NCBI RefSeq assembly: GCF_026745355.1 | Contig: NC_079209.1 | Location: 18,274,109 to 18,338,108 of the forward strand | Reading direction: 5' to 3' | Length of the DNA stretch: 64,000 bases | DNA from: Beta vulgaris subsp. vulgaris | Taxonomy: Eukaryota; Streptophyta; Magnoliopsida; Caryophyllales; Amaranthaceae | Shown: one piece after another, positions 11,330 to 26,300 of the stretch | Numbering within the stretch: position 1 is the first letter of the stretch | Layout: every line of letters begins with the position of its first letter | Position numbers and translations under genes: made by a program | Notes under the pieces: model-generated | Databases searched by the model: none | Told to the model about the DNA's origin: nothing | What the model saw: only the letters and a program-made list of their open reading frames with translations

Positions 11330-14300
11330 ATGGGGAACCCTTTTACTCTGTTGGTGTTTTTCTTGGGTTTTCTTCTGTCTTCAATACAGTCCAAGCTTGT
11401 TGAAAATGAAGGTACATAATTTTTTTCTCCATTTTATTTTGATTTCCCATTAATTTTTTATAGTGGGTTCATAATTGCTTAGTGTTTTGAGGATTTGACA
11501 TTTGAGGAATAATTTGGTTCATATCATGCAAATTTGGTAGTTTTCTTTTTGCTTGAATCTCAATTCTCAAATCTTGTTGTGGTATGTCGGTGGCACACTG
11601 TTTTGTGCGTGATACATTTGGTGTACACAGATTAGTTGCATTTAAGGCAAATTTTTTTTATACAAATGGTAGGCTGAGGAGTGGGACGATGAAGGATAAG
11701 TGGGTAAACAAATGAGTTATAACTACTCCTTGTGTCGTGTAATGAGATTGAAGGAGTGATGCTAAGGATTGCCGATCCTCTTACTATTGAATTTTCATTG
11801 GTTAGAGTACATTAAAAGTTAAAACATTATTTTTATATCACTTGTCCCCTTATTTATTACATACATATTAATATTAATATTTTATACTAAGGTGTCTAAG
11901 AGAGTTGACAATCCGAAGGGTTGCTCAAATATTTTCCGTCGTGTATTATAGTGTTCGTTTCTCATATTTCATGAGAATTACAGAAAGTGAATTTTTTTAA
12001 CATTTGTATTATTTAATGATGCACTTATATTGGAAATTAAAAGTCTATATAATCTATACAATTATATTAAAAGATGTGCAAAAGAAAGTCTAAGTGCCAC
12101 GTGACACTCTCCTCAAATTTCTAATGCAGATGCCATGTGACTTTTGAAATGGAAAGTAAGAGCTTAACCATTAATACACTATAATTTTATTGTTTAATGT
12201 TTCAAATAAAATATGATAAAGTCTTGTAATAATCATATATAGTTAACTAAAAAGACTTAACAAGTATATACTCCCTCCATTTTTTTTATTGCTACATTGT
12301 TGTATGCAAAACAATTTATGCAATATCACTTTTAAGCTTTTTGGAGTATACTTTTTGATCCATTTAATGTAAAATAATGAAAAAAACCGGAGGGAGTACA
12401 TCTTTAACACTCTTATTACGTTACTTACAAGAGAATTTTGATGTCATATTCTCTTACCACAATTCCTTTTAAGGTATTGTTTTCAAACTCAAAGCTTTCA
12501 ATTTTTTTTACTTATCACGTCGTGACGTGTATTTTTCAATTTCTTAATGGACAAAAAATACGAAAAGTAGCAAAATATATTATGAAATAAAAAATAATAA
12601 CATATTTGTTTATACTTTATTGTAACTGACCCGAGGCATCGCTCGTGAAAAAAACTAGTTTTAATGAAAATAAGTTCTATAGCTAAAAATAACAAAAACT
12701 ACCTTGAAACCAACAACCAACATTAAATGTTTACTAAACATAGAGAGGAACAAAAGTTTGCATTTATTTCTAATAACCAATAGAATTACAATCTTCAGAT
12801 TTATTGGGTTCCAACCTAAACAGTCAAAGTAGAAATATTTATAAAACAAAATCAATTTTTTGGGATACTCAGAATGGATCCAAGCACTATATTGTGGGAT
12901 GGGAGTAGTATTTTACGTCGTGCGACGCATGAAAGGTTAGTTGTGTAACTTAGATATGGTGTGCAAATGTGTATGGATTGAGGTATCTTGCATATCGTTG
13001 ATGCTATGACTAGCGAAAAATTAGTAATGATCACTCAATTGATAAAGTTGTGAACTGGAAGGAGAACTTCTCGAAAGTGCCTTGAGATCATGCAGAGGTT
13101 TCACAAAGTTTTCCCGTTTCAATGTGTGGGCTAGCAATCAAACATTGGATTCTTAGTCATAAGATTAAAAAAACCGGTTTCTAAATGCTTCGCTTAATAT
13201 AGTAACTGTTGTTTTTAGGATTAAGCGACCAATATGACACTAACCATAGCTTGGGTGATGGAGCCGCACCAACTAGAGTGGGTATAAAGGGAAACATAAA
13301 CTATCTTAGTGTTGGTGGCTTGGTGCACCCAATGACTTTATTATAAGTTTTGTCATTTCTTCACTAGTTCAGCCACTTTCAGAACCCTCCCATCTACTTT
13401 CTACTCTTCATCTGTGGCTAATCATTTGCCTAACATTAGAAAAGTTCACCAGAACTTGTAAGAATTTTATTCATGTCATTGGGTGCACCTCCCTATACAC
13501 TCACTTTTGTTGGTGTTGCTCCCTGCACAAATCCATAGTTGTTCTATCGGCTAATTTTTCCTTATCATGTAGATGCTTCAATTCAATTCATATCGTGACT
13601 GAAGATGCATCTTCATCACCACCAAGGGGTGAGGGATACAATTGATAATGAGAATCATTGGCCAAACACATAAATTTGTTAGTGAAGATGCATGACTGAG
13701 GAACTTCACATGGACCATTTCATGTAATATTACAAACTTATTGTCGTCCCTTGATTTTTAATCTAGTGCCAAGAAAGCATTAGGCATTGTATGAACCTTT
13801 GATCTTGCACTTGTTATTACAATCTGGAACAGCCAGACAACAGATCTAGGACCTTTTTGAGCTTTTTTACCAACTCCTGATGGAAGTTAACACTTGCCCA
13901 CTGATGGCACTTATGTAAGCAAAGAGCAGGGTATTTTTGGATTTCTGTAGCAGTAAAGCTGCTTTTTCTTATATGATTTTTTACGAATACATGTTGATAT
14001 ACTTACCTCCAAGCGGGCAAGCACCATGTTGGTGTAATTTAAGGAGATGCAAAGCCTGCAAGCTATGAGAGTTTTCAAAATCTATAGATGTCGATTTCCC
14101 ATGAACGACAGAACAGATAACTCCTCTTTTGATGTAGCGCATACCTTGATATTACTCTGATTTTGCTTGATGTCTATTTGGATGTTTAAAACAAACACTG
14201 CTACTGTGAAATTAGGATCCAATTGAATCAGTAATTTCTGTCTGTTATGCAGAGGTTGCTCTCCGCGAAATTATTCAAACAATGGGTGCCACACAGTGGA

Positions 14301-17300
14301 AGTTTGATGACGTTTCCTGTCAAGTTGAAATGGTTGGGGTAACACCACATTTAGCATTCAATTCTGAGAGCGACATTACATGTGATTGTCAGCATGAGAA
14401 CAATACTTGCCATGTTGTAAAAATGTATTGTTACTTTATCCCATTTTAAAGACTTGTTTCATTCATCTTTTAGTTACAATATACATTTTGAAGAACCAGC
14501 TGAGGCTTTTCTATACTGAGAACTGTTTAACTTGTCATAAAGTTAGTAAACAGATCTGTATGCATTGCAGAGTGCTCAAGGGTTTAAGTCTTCCTGGCGT
14601 GCTTCCACGTGAACTAGTGAAGCTTCCTTATCTCCGTGAAATGTAAGAACTAGACTTCTGTTTTTTCCTCTGAATTCTAGTATAAATCTTTCGTTCCAAT
14701 GCTTGCAGTGATTTTGCCTATAACTATCTATCTGGCGGAATACCTGTGGAGTGGACTTCGATGCACTTAAACTCTATGTAAGAATGTAAATATCTCTGGC
14801 ATTTTAAGTATCTTGGAAGTCCGAATTTCACGAAGTCATGCAGGTGAAACTCATGCAGCTCTCTACTTGTGAATCGGTTGTCTGGAGAAATCCCAAAGGA
14901 GCTGGGGAATATCTCCAATCTCACTGCCCTGTATGTCTCAATTCTTCTTTCATCTACAACCTTGTCAGCTATATAGGGAGAAGCCTTCGTCAAAACTCCT
15001 ATCAGTTTTCGACACAGCTGAAAACTCCACCATTTATGTCTTTAGCAGTTGTTTTGCCTGGCTGACACAGGTCTATGTGTTTCTAGGAATAATCTGCTTG
15101 AAACTACCTTTTATGACGCCAGTTTGCACAAAGCTTTCCCGTATATTCATATTTATTCAAGTTCCAACATGTGAATTCTCTTAATAATCTACCATCCATG
15201 TTTACAATTCTGTAATAATACTCTGAATGAGTTGAAACTGTCCTTAAATAAACATGATTGGTGGGTTTTTTTGACTTAAGTAAAGAGCATTTTCTGTCAT
15301 TAAAAGTTTTGGTGGGTTTTTTTTGAAAAAATTTATATATGATTGGCTAAATGAAATTTCAAAAACGAGCACTGCTGTTGTGCATACTGATGTCAATATG
15401 GGCAGTTTTTGGCAAAAACTCAATATCAAATTTTATGGCTTACTGGTTTCTCCATGAATCTTCTATTGTAGAACAATCAACTGATCAAGGAGTCATTGTG
15501 TTCTTATCTGAGTAAATTGCTTCTTGGATTTCTTATCGTGCTGTTTATTGTTTTCATTCAAGGAATCTCGGGGACAATCAATTTACTGGCAAAGTTCCTG
15601 ATGAGCTTGGGAACTTAATGAACTTGAAGATGTTGTAAGTACATCATTTCTATAGCAGAGATATTTTTTTATTTTTTTTTTCGCGGACTTTCTATTTTTA
15701 ACCAATAAATATTCTTGATACATCTGTTTAGAATTTAGATCATATACTTTCTCTCTTCTGGTTTGCATTTTAGAGTGCTGTCCTCAAACCATTTAAGTGG
15801 AACACTGCCTCAAACACTTGCGCGCCTGAAGAATTTGACGGATTTGTAAGTTTGCAACAATTGTAAACCATCTCCTAAGTACAACATTTTCTGCCTCATT
15901 TAGATGTCCCATTTGCTTCTAATGCAGTCGGATTAATGATAATAACTTCGATGGAGTTATACCAGATTATATAAAAGATTGGGAGCATCTTAACAGATTG
16001 TAAGATTCTCGCTCATTGACCAAAAGCAGCTGCTTTGTGGTGTTCTACTTGGGTGCTAATGTGCTCACCCTGCATCTTTGCAGGGAAATGCATGCAAGTG
16101 GGCTTCAGGGGCCTATTCCATCAGCAATATCCTCTTTGAATGGACTAACTGAATTGTGAGTATATGGTATAAACTATGGCATCTTAAAACTGTTTTTCAG
16201 TTATGTAATACCTTTAAGGATTTCTTAATTCACAGGAGAATAAGTGACATCTATGGATCCACACAGGAATTTCCAGATCTGCGCAATATGCCTGGCCTAG
16301 TACGACTGTATGTTAACCCCTTGTACTATAAAACCAAATGTCTTTATCAATATTTTTCTCATTATATTGCTCATTTTTGGATTGCTAGTGTGCTGAGGAA
16401 TTGTAACATTGCTGGAGAGTTTCCTCCGTACTTATGGAAAATGAAGTATATAAAAATGCTGTAAGTTATTGCTGGTAAAAATTGGAACTTATACTATGAA
16501 CTCAGTACACTTACATGTGCGGCAAGTCTGCTAGTCTTTGTGGCAAATACAGGTAAAATTTTATAGCAGAGGAATATGGTTATGGCATGCTTTTGACATA
16601 TGACTGACCCCAGATGCTGACTGATTGTAGTCGGAGATTTTTCAGGGCCAGTCACATTAGACTGTCTCTGTCTTTGTCAATGTGATGTGCTGTGGGTTTT
16701 TAGCTCTACTATGCTCATCTCAAAGTAATTGGCCTCATCTGGCATTAGTAGTCAAAACTTACCCATTGATTCGTCACAACATTCTATGAGTTACAAGGTT
16801 GAAACAGTGATAACGTATTTTTGAAATTACTTTGCAAGATTAAGATAATTTAGTAGTATTATTCGATAAAATAATCCGGTAAAAGAGGAGGGAGGCCTGT
16901 TTTGTATATATATTATCCCAAAGAAAAATACAAACCATAAAATCTTGTTTGCTAGTTAGCTTAGGTAGTCAGTGGTCTCCCTTGTACTCGGAAACATTTG
17001 CTTTCTGAACATTAGGTGACTGACTCCTGTTTCTTGATATTAGCCTACTGTTATCGACTTTACTTTTTTTTTGATTCCTCTCCTCTTCTCCGCCCTCCCT
17101 CCTTGTTTCAAAGCTTTCAGCCACTTCATTTCATTATTATAGTTCTCCCTTATTGCTTTCCTGCAAAGATGCAATAACTACGTGTGTTTTTTTTTTTTTT
17201 TGGGGGGGGGGGGGGGGGAATAACTATGTGTTTGTTGTAGTTTCATTTGTTAACTACGAAGGATTTTCCTTAAGTGTTTATTTGGAAATTATGATTGTAT

Positions 17301-20300
17301 GAGAATGAATAACTTACTACTTCCATTTCGCTATAATTCTAACATTTGGAGTTGCACAAAAACAAAAAAAAAGTGAGAGAGAGTGAAATAGAAAAAAAAG
17401 CACGTGGTAATAGAGAGAAAGAGAGAAAACATTCCCCAAATAAGTTATATTTGCAAATGTTAAGTTTATTGTGAACCGTCCATTTTTAGCGAGTGCTAAG
17501 CTTATTGCAAAACAGAGGGAGTACTTTATCTTGAGAGGTTACTTCTTTCTTTGTTTCCCTTTGTGTATTTCCTTTCCTGATTGGCTAATGCATCATCTAT
17601 GATCTATCTTATATTTCCATTAGCTATATGTATATATTCCAAGATATCTTCATCCTTTGTATTGGAACGGAGATTAAGAACTACAATAAAGTACAATAGG
17701 AAAGGGAAGTGGATACGGAGAGGTATTTAAGTTAGAGAATGAGTTGAGATGAAGAGAGAAGAGTAATGTATATCTTATTTTGGGACACCTCAAACAGTAT
17801 AGTCTAAGAATTGTTTGTGGAGAGAGGGAGCAGGAGTACATTATGAGAATATTTCATATATACTTTAGTGGGTGGAACTTTACAAGCCATAAGTGAGCCA
17901 ATTATTCTTCGATCCTATACCTATTCAACTTAATCAAGTCGATGAAAGTATTGGGGTACGGATTAACAAATAAGGATCTAGCTCCTCTTCCTGATTTATT
18001 GGAGCAAAGTGTTCTTCTGATCAATGCTATTAGCCTTTGTTAACTTAGTCTATCTATGGTAATATTTTGTTAGGCATTCAAGTGTATGACATAAGTGGAA
18101 GGCGTTGTTGTCTTTTTTACCCTCAAAGGTCTGTTTTGTTAGTACTATATAATTTATGCCTAGTCTCCTATTCTTCTTTAAAATCCTCTTTCTTTTTCTT
18201 ATGCTGCTCTTTTTCATGGGAGCTCAAGGAAACCAACTCAATAAATTCCCAAAGTTCCTTCCATCAATGCAATTTGTATTACCAGCTGGTCCATAACATG
18301 TACAGTGGAAAGCTTATATATGAAAGTGTTTTTTTTCAGTTCTATCCATGACAAAACTGCAGACAGTAGTTGCAAGTAAACTCATCTGAATGCTGCACAA
18401 CACTAATTTCCACTTATTTTATCTGCATAATAATGGACAAGTGAACCCAATTATCTAAAATCCATCTTTAGTTTCTCAAACTTCAGCATCTTGTATAAAA
18501 TAGTGTTATTGCATTGGGAGCTATCTGACTCAAGGAAAGATGGCATTCATAGTGGTCAACATATTTTTTCAATATATAATTTGCTGTGACCAATTACTGC
18601 TTTGTGTTCTTGTATTTCGTGTTAGAGAACTTCTGCTCCTCCATGCTTCCTAAAATTTGAGTGCCTCCTGAATAATGTCTTAATAACTGCAGAGATGTTA
18701 GCTTCAACAACTTAGTGGGAGAAATTCCAGATGACGGGAGTTCCAATGACTTGAAGTTTATGTGAGTGACTCTTTGATATCAGAATTCATAGTCCCAAAC
18801 TTTTTTGCAACTTTAGTCTTTCATTGTATTTAATTGTGTAATTGTAAATCAATGGAGAAGCTGTTGTTCTTTTGTCTTTATCTTTCAACAAGTATCTACT
18901 TTAATTAATGTAAGGGAGTGTCAATGTGCCATATGTCAAGAAAATAAGAGCAAGTGTAGGAGATATGTGAAACTACAGTTTGAACTTTCTGTGCCAGTGC
19001 GTCTATGTGTTTTCACTTTTCATTATTAAAAGTGGAAAACTGTTAGAAGTTTCTTCCTTTCCCTTCTTTAGAAGAAAACATAGCTTTTTGAGATGAAAAA
19101 GACATGATCAAGAATATGATTGGCCACCTTGCCACGTGAGCTGAGCTTTGCCATGTAAGACTAAAACGTAATACGTAAATGTCATGTTGGACACATTCAG
19201 CAATCAGCATGGTCGGCTTCATTATTGTTCAGATTTCAGCTTCCACTACATCTATCATCATTGGCCATGTTGTAGCACAGAGATCTACTCAACAGCACGC
19301 TCGTTGGGTCCGTGAGCAAGGTCTCCATGGTAGATATCAAGCCTTTTTACTGAGAGATGAGAGGAGCATTATAGGGAAAGCAAATGCTGATATGTGAGGA
19401 AAGTGCAAGAAAGAACTGCGAAGGAGAGTGGAACACGGAACAAAATAAGGAGAAGCAACTGCGATGTTTCAAAGAAGAATCAGAATTGTTAATGAATGCT
19501 CCTTGTTCAGCTGATCAGCCATAACCGAGAGGAAGAGAAGCTAGGATTGCTGCCATAGTCAAGGAGACGAGATCTTTCCATTAGTTCTTGAACAAACTAT
19601 CTCCCCCAAGATTGAGATACATTTATTTTTCTAGGAGGTTAGAAGAGTATACTAGCGTAGCTCGAGTGAAGAAGGTTGTGATCTCCAGAAACACTCCCCT
19701 TTTGTCGCTGAATCTTAGAAGTACTTTTACTGAGATGAAGTTGTCGAGGCGTATCAAGTATTATGACGCTCCCTCCCCATGATTTTAGCTAGGTTCTTTA
19801 CTTGCCAGCTGTCTTTCTGTGGCCATTTCCGCATATGTGGTAGTTAATCACAGTAATGATGTCCGATGCATGTTCATGCTGTTCTATTATGAGTCTGACA
19901 AGCCTATTTGTCTTTTTGTGGACAGATTCTTGACAGGCAACATGCTTAGTGGAAGCATACCTTCTTCTTTGTTGCAAGATGGAAGGCACATGTAAGCTTT
20001 TTTTTTTTAATTTTTTTTTATATTAGTATTGCTGAACGTCACCTCTTTAAGTATAGTTCCATTTACTTCTTTTTTTCTCTAGTCTTCTAAGTTTATGCTA
20101 TAGTTAACATGCTATTTTCTTATGTTAGTTTACATTCATTTATGCAAGTTGAAAACTGTGATTTAGTTGTTCTGGCAGAAAGTATGAGCCAAATCACATT
20201 TTGACACTTTTATCTTTTTACTTTTGTGGTTCTCGAGGCTGCTTTATCTTGCTGGACATGGACTTAAAATGACTAGTATGGCAGCGAAGCCAGTTTCTCG

Positions 20301-23300
20301 ATGAGATTTTGATAATGCTTACTATTTATTATTATATTTTGGAGCAAGATGAGATTATATCTCATTTCTTAATTGATGAGAAACTATACGCTGCCATGAA
20401 GTTCTCATGTTAGTAGCATAACAGAAAGCTCTTGTTCAACATTCGAAGAGAAAGTAGTAAATTTGGTTAATGCAAATAAGATATGTAATTTACATCTCGA
20501 AGCTCTTGGCCCATAGAAATGATTAAGTCGTATTGTTTTTAATTATGGAAAAGTTGTCAAGAATAAGACAACATTTGGCCCGTCTGCTCGAAATAAGTCG
20601 GACTTTTGATTAACTTAGGATAATCAAGCTTGTGGGGTTTTTCGCTTTTAATGGGTTCAACAGGTAAACATGTTATTGTAGGTAACCCGCCAATGTGTTT
20701 TTTTTCACTGGTTTAAAACTTCAAAATTTAATTTTATTTTAATTCTAGAAATTTAAACCCCCAAACTCCCTTCCCCATTCCCTGCTACCACCCCCTCCCC
20801 ACCCCTTATGACCGACCACCTCCTCGTCCACCCCCTGCGAACATCCCCAACCCGGAAACCACCTCTCTTTACCCCCTTCGAACACCCCCACCTCCGAAAC
20901 CACCTCTCCTCACCCCCTTTGTGTCCTTTGTTCCTGTCTCTTGCTGGTTTTTCTTTCTCTTTCCTTGGCTCTCTCTCCTCCTCCCCTCTCTCTCTAGACT
21001 CTACACACATTATTATTCTAATACTACTACTTTGCTATTTACCACACATACATTTATCAGTTGTTGATTTTCTGACTTCGATTTTTGCTCTACAAGTGTA
21101 TTATTGTGGATTTCACTCAACAACAACATATGGGCAATTGTCCAACGCCTAATCTGTTTTCAATTTGGATATAATTGTTGTTGTGCCCCAATACAATTAA
21201 TTCCTTGTGTTGTGGAGCTAATGTAGAAGGTATGCTCAGCACCAAAAAATTACACAAGGTATACCATTGCACATATTCTCATTAATTTTGTACCCTGGTG
21301 GATCATGGCCAATTGTTACCTCTACATTTTCGTGATGGTACCATTCAGACTTGCTACCTGCAGCTGCACGTTTTGTGCTAGTAGTAATGGAAGGGGGGGG
21401 GGGGGGAGGGGGTTTCCGGTGGGTTTTAGTGGGTGGTGGTGGGGCTAGAGTGGGGTATTAGGTTTTTGCCGTGAAAAAGGGAGTATGAGGGGCTAGAGGA
21501 GGTGGTTTGGTGGTGGTGGAGTGAGAGAAGGGTGGAGGAGGTGGTCTAGTGGTGGTGGAGTGATAGTGGGGTGGAGGAGGGAGAAAAAGGGTTTTTAGGA
21601 AATAGATTAGTCAAAAAAAAAAAAAAAAAATTACCCATTAGTCATTGGTCACCTGGACCTATCAAAAGCGAGGAGCCCCCATGAACTTGATTATTCTGAG
21701 TGAACAAAAAAACCTGACTTATTTTCAAAGGTTGGCTTATTCTGGAGAATTGTTCCTTTAATTATTTATGGCATCAATAAGATAAATTCGGCATTAATTA
21801 ACTAATTTCATGCAAAATTACCGGATAATATTAGGCTATTAATATTGGTGGTGAAATAAATATAAAAGAATTTATTTAACTTCATGTCTTAAGACTATAA
21901 AGAAAATTGACCCTTTTTTAATCAAATCAAATTAATGTTCTTATTTTTCCTTTCAACAAATAATCACAATAAGAAAAAAAATATATAGTTCTTCTGGAGT
22001 GGAGCTTGGTTATTTATTGACTTAGGGCCTGTTCTCTTCAACATAAAACAACTAAACTGAATTGAACTAAACTGAACTGATTATAACTGAAAAGAACTGA
22101 AATGGACTTATTGCAACTAAACTGAATTGAAATGAATTAAATTATAACTAATAGAAATGATAGTTGGAGTTGAACTGAACTGAATTGAACCGAACTGATT
22201 GCAACAGAACCGAACTGAACATAATTCAACTGATTGCAACTGAACTGAACTGATTGTAGCTAAACTGTACTGAAAATAAGTTGTGGAGAACAGGCCTTAA
22301 AGTATTCTATATCCCTGTGAGTGAGTAACCAAAAGACCGGACAGCAAGCGTTGATGGTAAGAACAAAGGACCAATGATACCTACAATGAGTATCATGTCT
22401 AACAAAGACAACTTTTATAGAGAGTAGAATAATGAAGCAATGAACACACCAGCAATGCATTTAGCTCAAGGAGAAAAAGCATCAAACTTTAAAAATAATA
22501 CATTTATAGAAATCAGGCAAGAAAGGTGGATACATTTGCAGAGGAAGATACCTCCACTACAAAGGCTGTTCTTGAAGATGAACTCCAAAATGCCATGCTA
22601 TGCTAAACTACATTAAGCTATTGATACATGTATACTCTAAGCTAAGTTCTACCCTTGGGACTAAGGACTAATATCATGAACACATAGAAGCAGTTATCCT
22701 GTGGTGTTGTTGATATTGGTTGTGATTCGATTTTTATAGGGGCTTCATGGCAGTTTACTGAGTCCTTCAACTGCTCTTTCCTGTATTGACATTCTTTTCT
22801 AATTGCTTTTCAGCGACAAGTTTGAGGAAGTTCTAATAGTTCATGTTGAGCATTATTAAGTTGGGTGTCCCTGTCTCAATGTATAGATTGGGTCATGGGA
22901 CATGGGCTTATGATTCTCCCTTTAGAGTCGTTTTAAATTTTATGTAATGATCATGAAAGACTTTACGCCTAAAACCATCCCTGTGATGCGTGAAGCATGT
23001 CACAGATCCAGTTTCGATCCATTCCTACCATGTGCTGCTAACAGAGAAATCATAAATTTGCCTTATTCTATCTGAGTAAATTTAAGGGAAACATCAAATC
23101 CTACGATACACTCTGAGGAAACTGGTAACAAAAAGGAGTCATGAGCCTGCTGAATATCATCCTTGAAGGCATTTCTGGGAGTTGCATTCTTGTATTAGCA
23201 GAGCTATAATCATTAATTTCTCCAATAAGACATAGATATACCGCTGAATTCATGCAAGAATTCAACAGAAAGGAGCACAAGATTTACGTGAAAACCTCGC

Positions 23301-26300
23301 AACCAGGTGAAAATCCACCACAATGCACGAGGATTGTTAAATCATGTAGGTGATGTCAACACAAGGCACTCTGATCTTCATTGATCTCACAGGAGTGAGA
23401 TCTTGGCCTCTCCATGCTTACTCTAAAATACTCCATCTTTTTTCCTCTTAATACAATAAGATACAACCCTAAATGACCTAAATGGCTACCCACATAAAAG
23501 GAAAGTACCTCTGACGAAGGAAGCAAATAAAGTTGCAAATACATGCACTTTTCTGCAAATTGACTGACAAGGTTGCGCCATTACAACATGGCCATATCGA
23601 ACAGAAACTCCTCAAACCCAACATCATCAGGTCCACTGTTCCAGAATCTACCTAAAATCTTGCCAAGACCAATACGGTTGTGCTCCATCCTTCAATTCAG
23701 TTGTGCTGCACATAAGATTTCTTGTTGTTAGAAGTTTTGGACTTTAGTTTAATAATTGTACAGGTACAACATGACTAACATTATTTAGACCCAGAGCCCA
23801 GAGGATCTTTAAGGCTCCTTAAAGACTCAAATCGACAGCGACTTCTTTAAAGTTTACACCTGAGATGGTGTAGCTCTCTCCCAATCCTTAGTCAGTCTGA
23901 AAGACGCTTGACTAGTTCAATTTGTTTTGATTCTCCAAATACTTAGGAACTTCTGTTGCTATGGGTTTCTCCACATTGTACTTCAGAAGTTCAGCTTTAA
24001 CTGTAGGTGGTGTGCTTTGTGTTTCTGTAGCCTGTAATGATACTGGAAATTAGCTAGTTTTGACTGTAAGTCTGTAACTAAGGTATACTTTTTCGTCACT
24101 TAAATTTTATGAGAGAAAGGTGACTGCATTTTGATGATTGCTTGCAGTGATCTGTCCTACAATAACTTCACATGGCAAGATCCTGAGCAGCCCACATGTA
24201 GACAAAACACGTGAGTCTATGACCTCTCATGAATTAGTTTGTTTATGCTATGTGCTACCTGTTTGGTTGTTTTCTGACATTCTTGGTTCTGCCTGTTACT
24301 CGAAATAGGAACTTTAATATAAACTTATACCGGAGCTCTTCTACTGGTGTCAGCTTGTAAGTTACTCTTATTGTTATTACCTTTAATTAGGGTTACTGAT
24401 TCATGGACTTTGTATATTGTGAGCATTCTTAAGGTTTCTGACGTATGCATCCAAAGGCTAATGTATTGGGTATTGACTTCCTTGTTTTTCTCTGTAGAAA
24501 AGGACTGCTCCCTTGTTCAGATAGTTTTGACTGCCCTCGATGTAAGTATCTTTCCGAGAAGATGCATGAGGATATTTTAAGAGTTTGGTCTTTGTTTTTC
24601 GAATTTCGATTTCTATTTATGAACGAGCAATATGGTTCTCATTTATGTTACATGGACACAAGCTCAAATGTGGCGTCTTTCCTTAATTGCATTAGTGATT
24701 GGTTATACATGACTTTATCAAGCCAATTCAATATCCACTTCAACCTTTTTGGAAGATATGAGATCAATAATGAGGCTAACATAGACTTGGTTTGAAGAAC
24801 ACACCATGTCGCCGTCAAAAAAGCCTCTGATATAAGGTTGCAGAATTTTTTGTAAAAGCAAAATTGCGGCATGATAATGAGGACTAAGTTTTTGGAAACA
24901 ATTAAAGAAAGTGATCAACTATTTTTGTATCGAAGATGACAACCTTAAATTAATTGTCTTGATGTTTTACTTTATAATTCTGTTGGCAGATGGTTGCTCT
25001 TTACATATTAATTGCGGTGGAGATGATCTTGTAGCAGAGGATGAAAACAGAAAGTATGTCTATGAAGGAGATGGAGCTGTTGGAGGTGGTATCGCCACAT
25101 ATTTCAGGAACAATAGAAACAATTGGGGATTTAGTGCTACCGGTGACTTCATGGATGATGATGATTCGCAAAGTATACGTCATGTGAAAAATTTGCCTGG
25201 AAGCAATTTATTTAATTTATATGCTACAGCACGAATCTCTCCTATTACACTTACTTATTTCGCTTACTGCCTGGAGAACGGAAATTATACTGTAAAATTG
25301 CACTTTGCTGAGATTCAGTTCACGAATGACAAAACATATAAAAGTCTGGGAAACCGTGTTTTTGACATTTACATCCAGGTAATTCGCTGTCTCAGCAGCA
25401 TATGTAAATCTAGCCACAGATTGTCCTGATGGTGTGTTTGTCTACAGGACATATTAGTGCAGAAGGATTTTAACATTGAAGGTAAGGCTCGCGGTGCCGA
25501 GAAGCCAGTAGTCATAGTGTTTAAATCAACTGTGACCAACAACTCTTTGGAGATCCGATTTAACTGGGCTGGGAGGGGGACAACAAGGATTCCTACCAGA
25601 GGAGTTTACGGGCCTCTAATTTCAGCTATTTCTGTCAATCCTGGTGAGGGACTTATCGTTCGGGTTAAATTTAAATTGCTTCTTCCTACTCACAGCCGTG
25701 TATACTCCTCTAACACACACATGTATATATACTCCTCTAATGTTTCTTAATTCAAGAAATTGCGTTAGGTACATTGTCACTAGCAAATGTACTAAAATTT
25801 AAGGAATTTCGTTTACTCACGACTTGGACCTCTATTGTGCTTTATTATAGATAACTGCATTCAGCTTTAGAATTCTGGGACAGGAAAATGAAATTGTGTT
25901 TGGTACATGGGAGCTAGAAATTGCAATTTATCAATATAATGTACCCCCTAATTTAAGAATCTGGGCTTTAATAAATCACAGCTAGGAGCAACTCTAAAGA
26001 CCTTAGAAGTGACTAAAATATTGCATTTCTCCTGCATAGTATGAAACATGAACTTAAAGATCCTGAAGCACCCTAAATCTGTGCAAAATTTATCTTCATC
26101 TTGTAATCGGTTCTCCTCCTCAAAACTTACCTCACAATCATGTCGTTGATGCATAAGTTTTTACTTGTGTTGCATGATATATTGCTTATCTCAAACTACT
26201 GTACAATGTAAATATTTCTTGAATGTCATAGATTTGTCTTATGAGATCACTTTTATTTTGTTTTGCTTAGTAGATAGGCAACCTCAAAAAACAGATAGTG

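Larger units (their letters stand above)
16461..18692 (+). other. Intron 11 of the receptor kinase (2.2 kb)
   Basis: It starts gtaagt and ends aactgcag. It contains a T15-G17 homopolymer junction at 17187-17218 and a Stowaway-like MITE (17317-17521). No gene is supported inside. Confidence 0.7.
19992..24147 (+). other. Intron 13 of the receptor kinase (4.2 kb)
   Basis: It separates LRR exons 13 and 14, starts gtaagc and ends gcttgcag. It contains a MULE-like foldback element (20547-21756) and an aactg-core MITE (22025-22296). A stretch at 23270-23470 (gatttacgtgaaaacctcgc onward) resembles Copia LTR sequence. No independent gene is supported. Confidence 0.75.

Noticed and set aside
19179..19397. 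72-codon plus-strand frame in kinase intron 12
   Set aside because: No recognisable motif and no splice or start context; intronic noise is more likely.
20753..21152. Frames of 85 and 114 codons on opposite strands
   Set aside because: They lie in the C-rich arm of the MULE-like element within a kinase intron and have low-complexity Pro/Ser or Arg/Glu composition.
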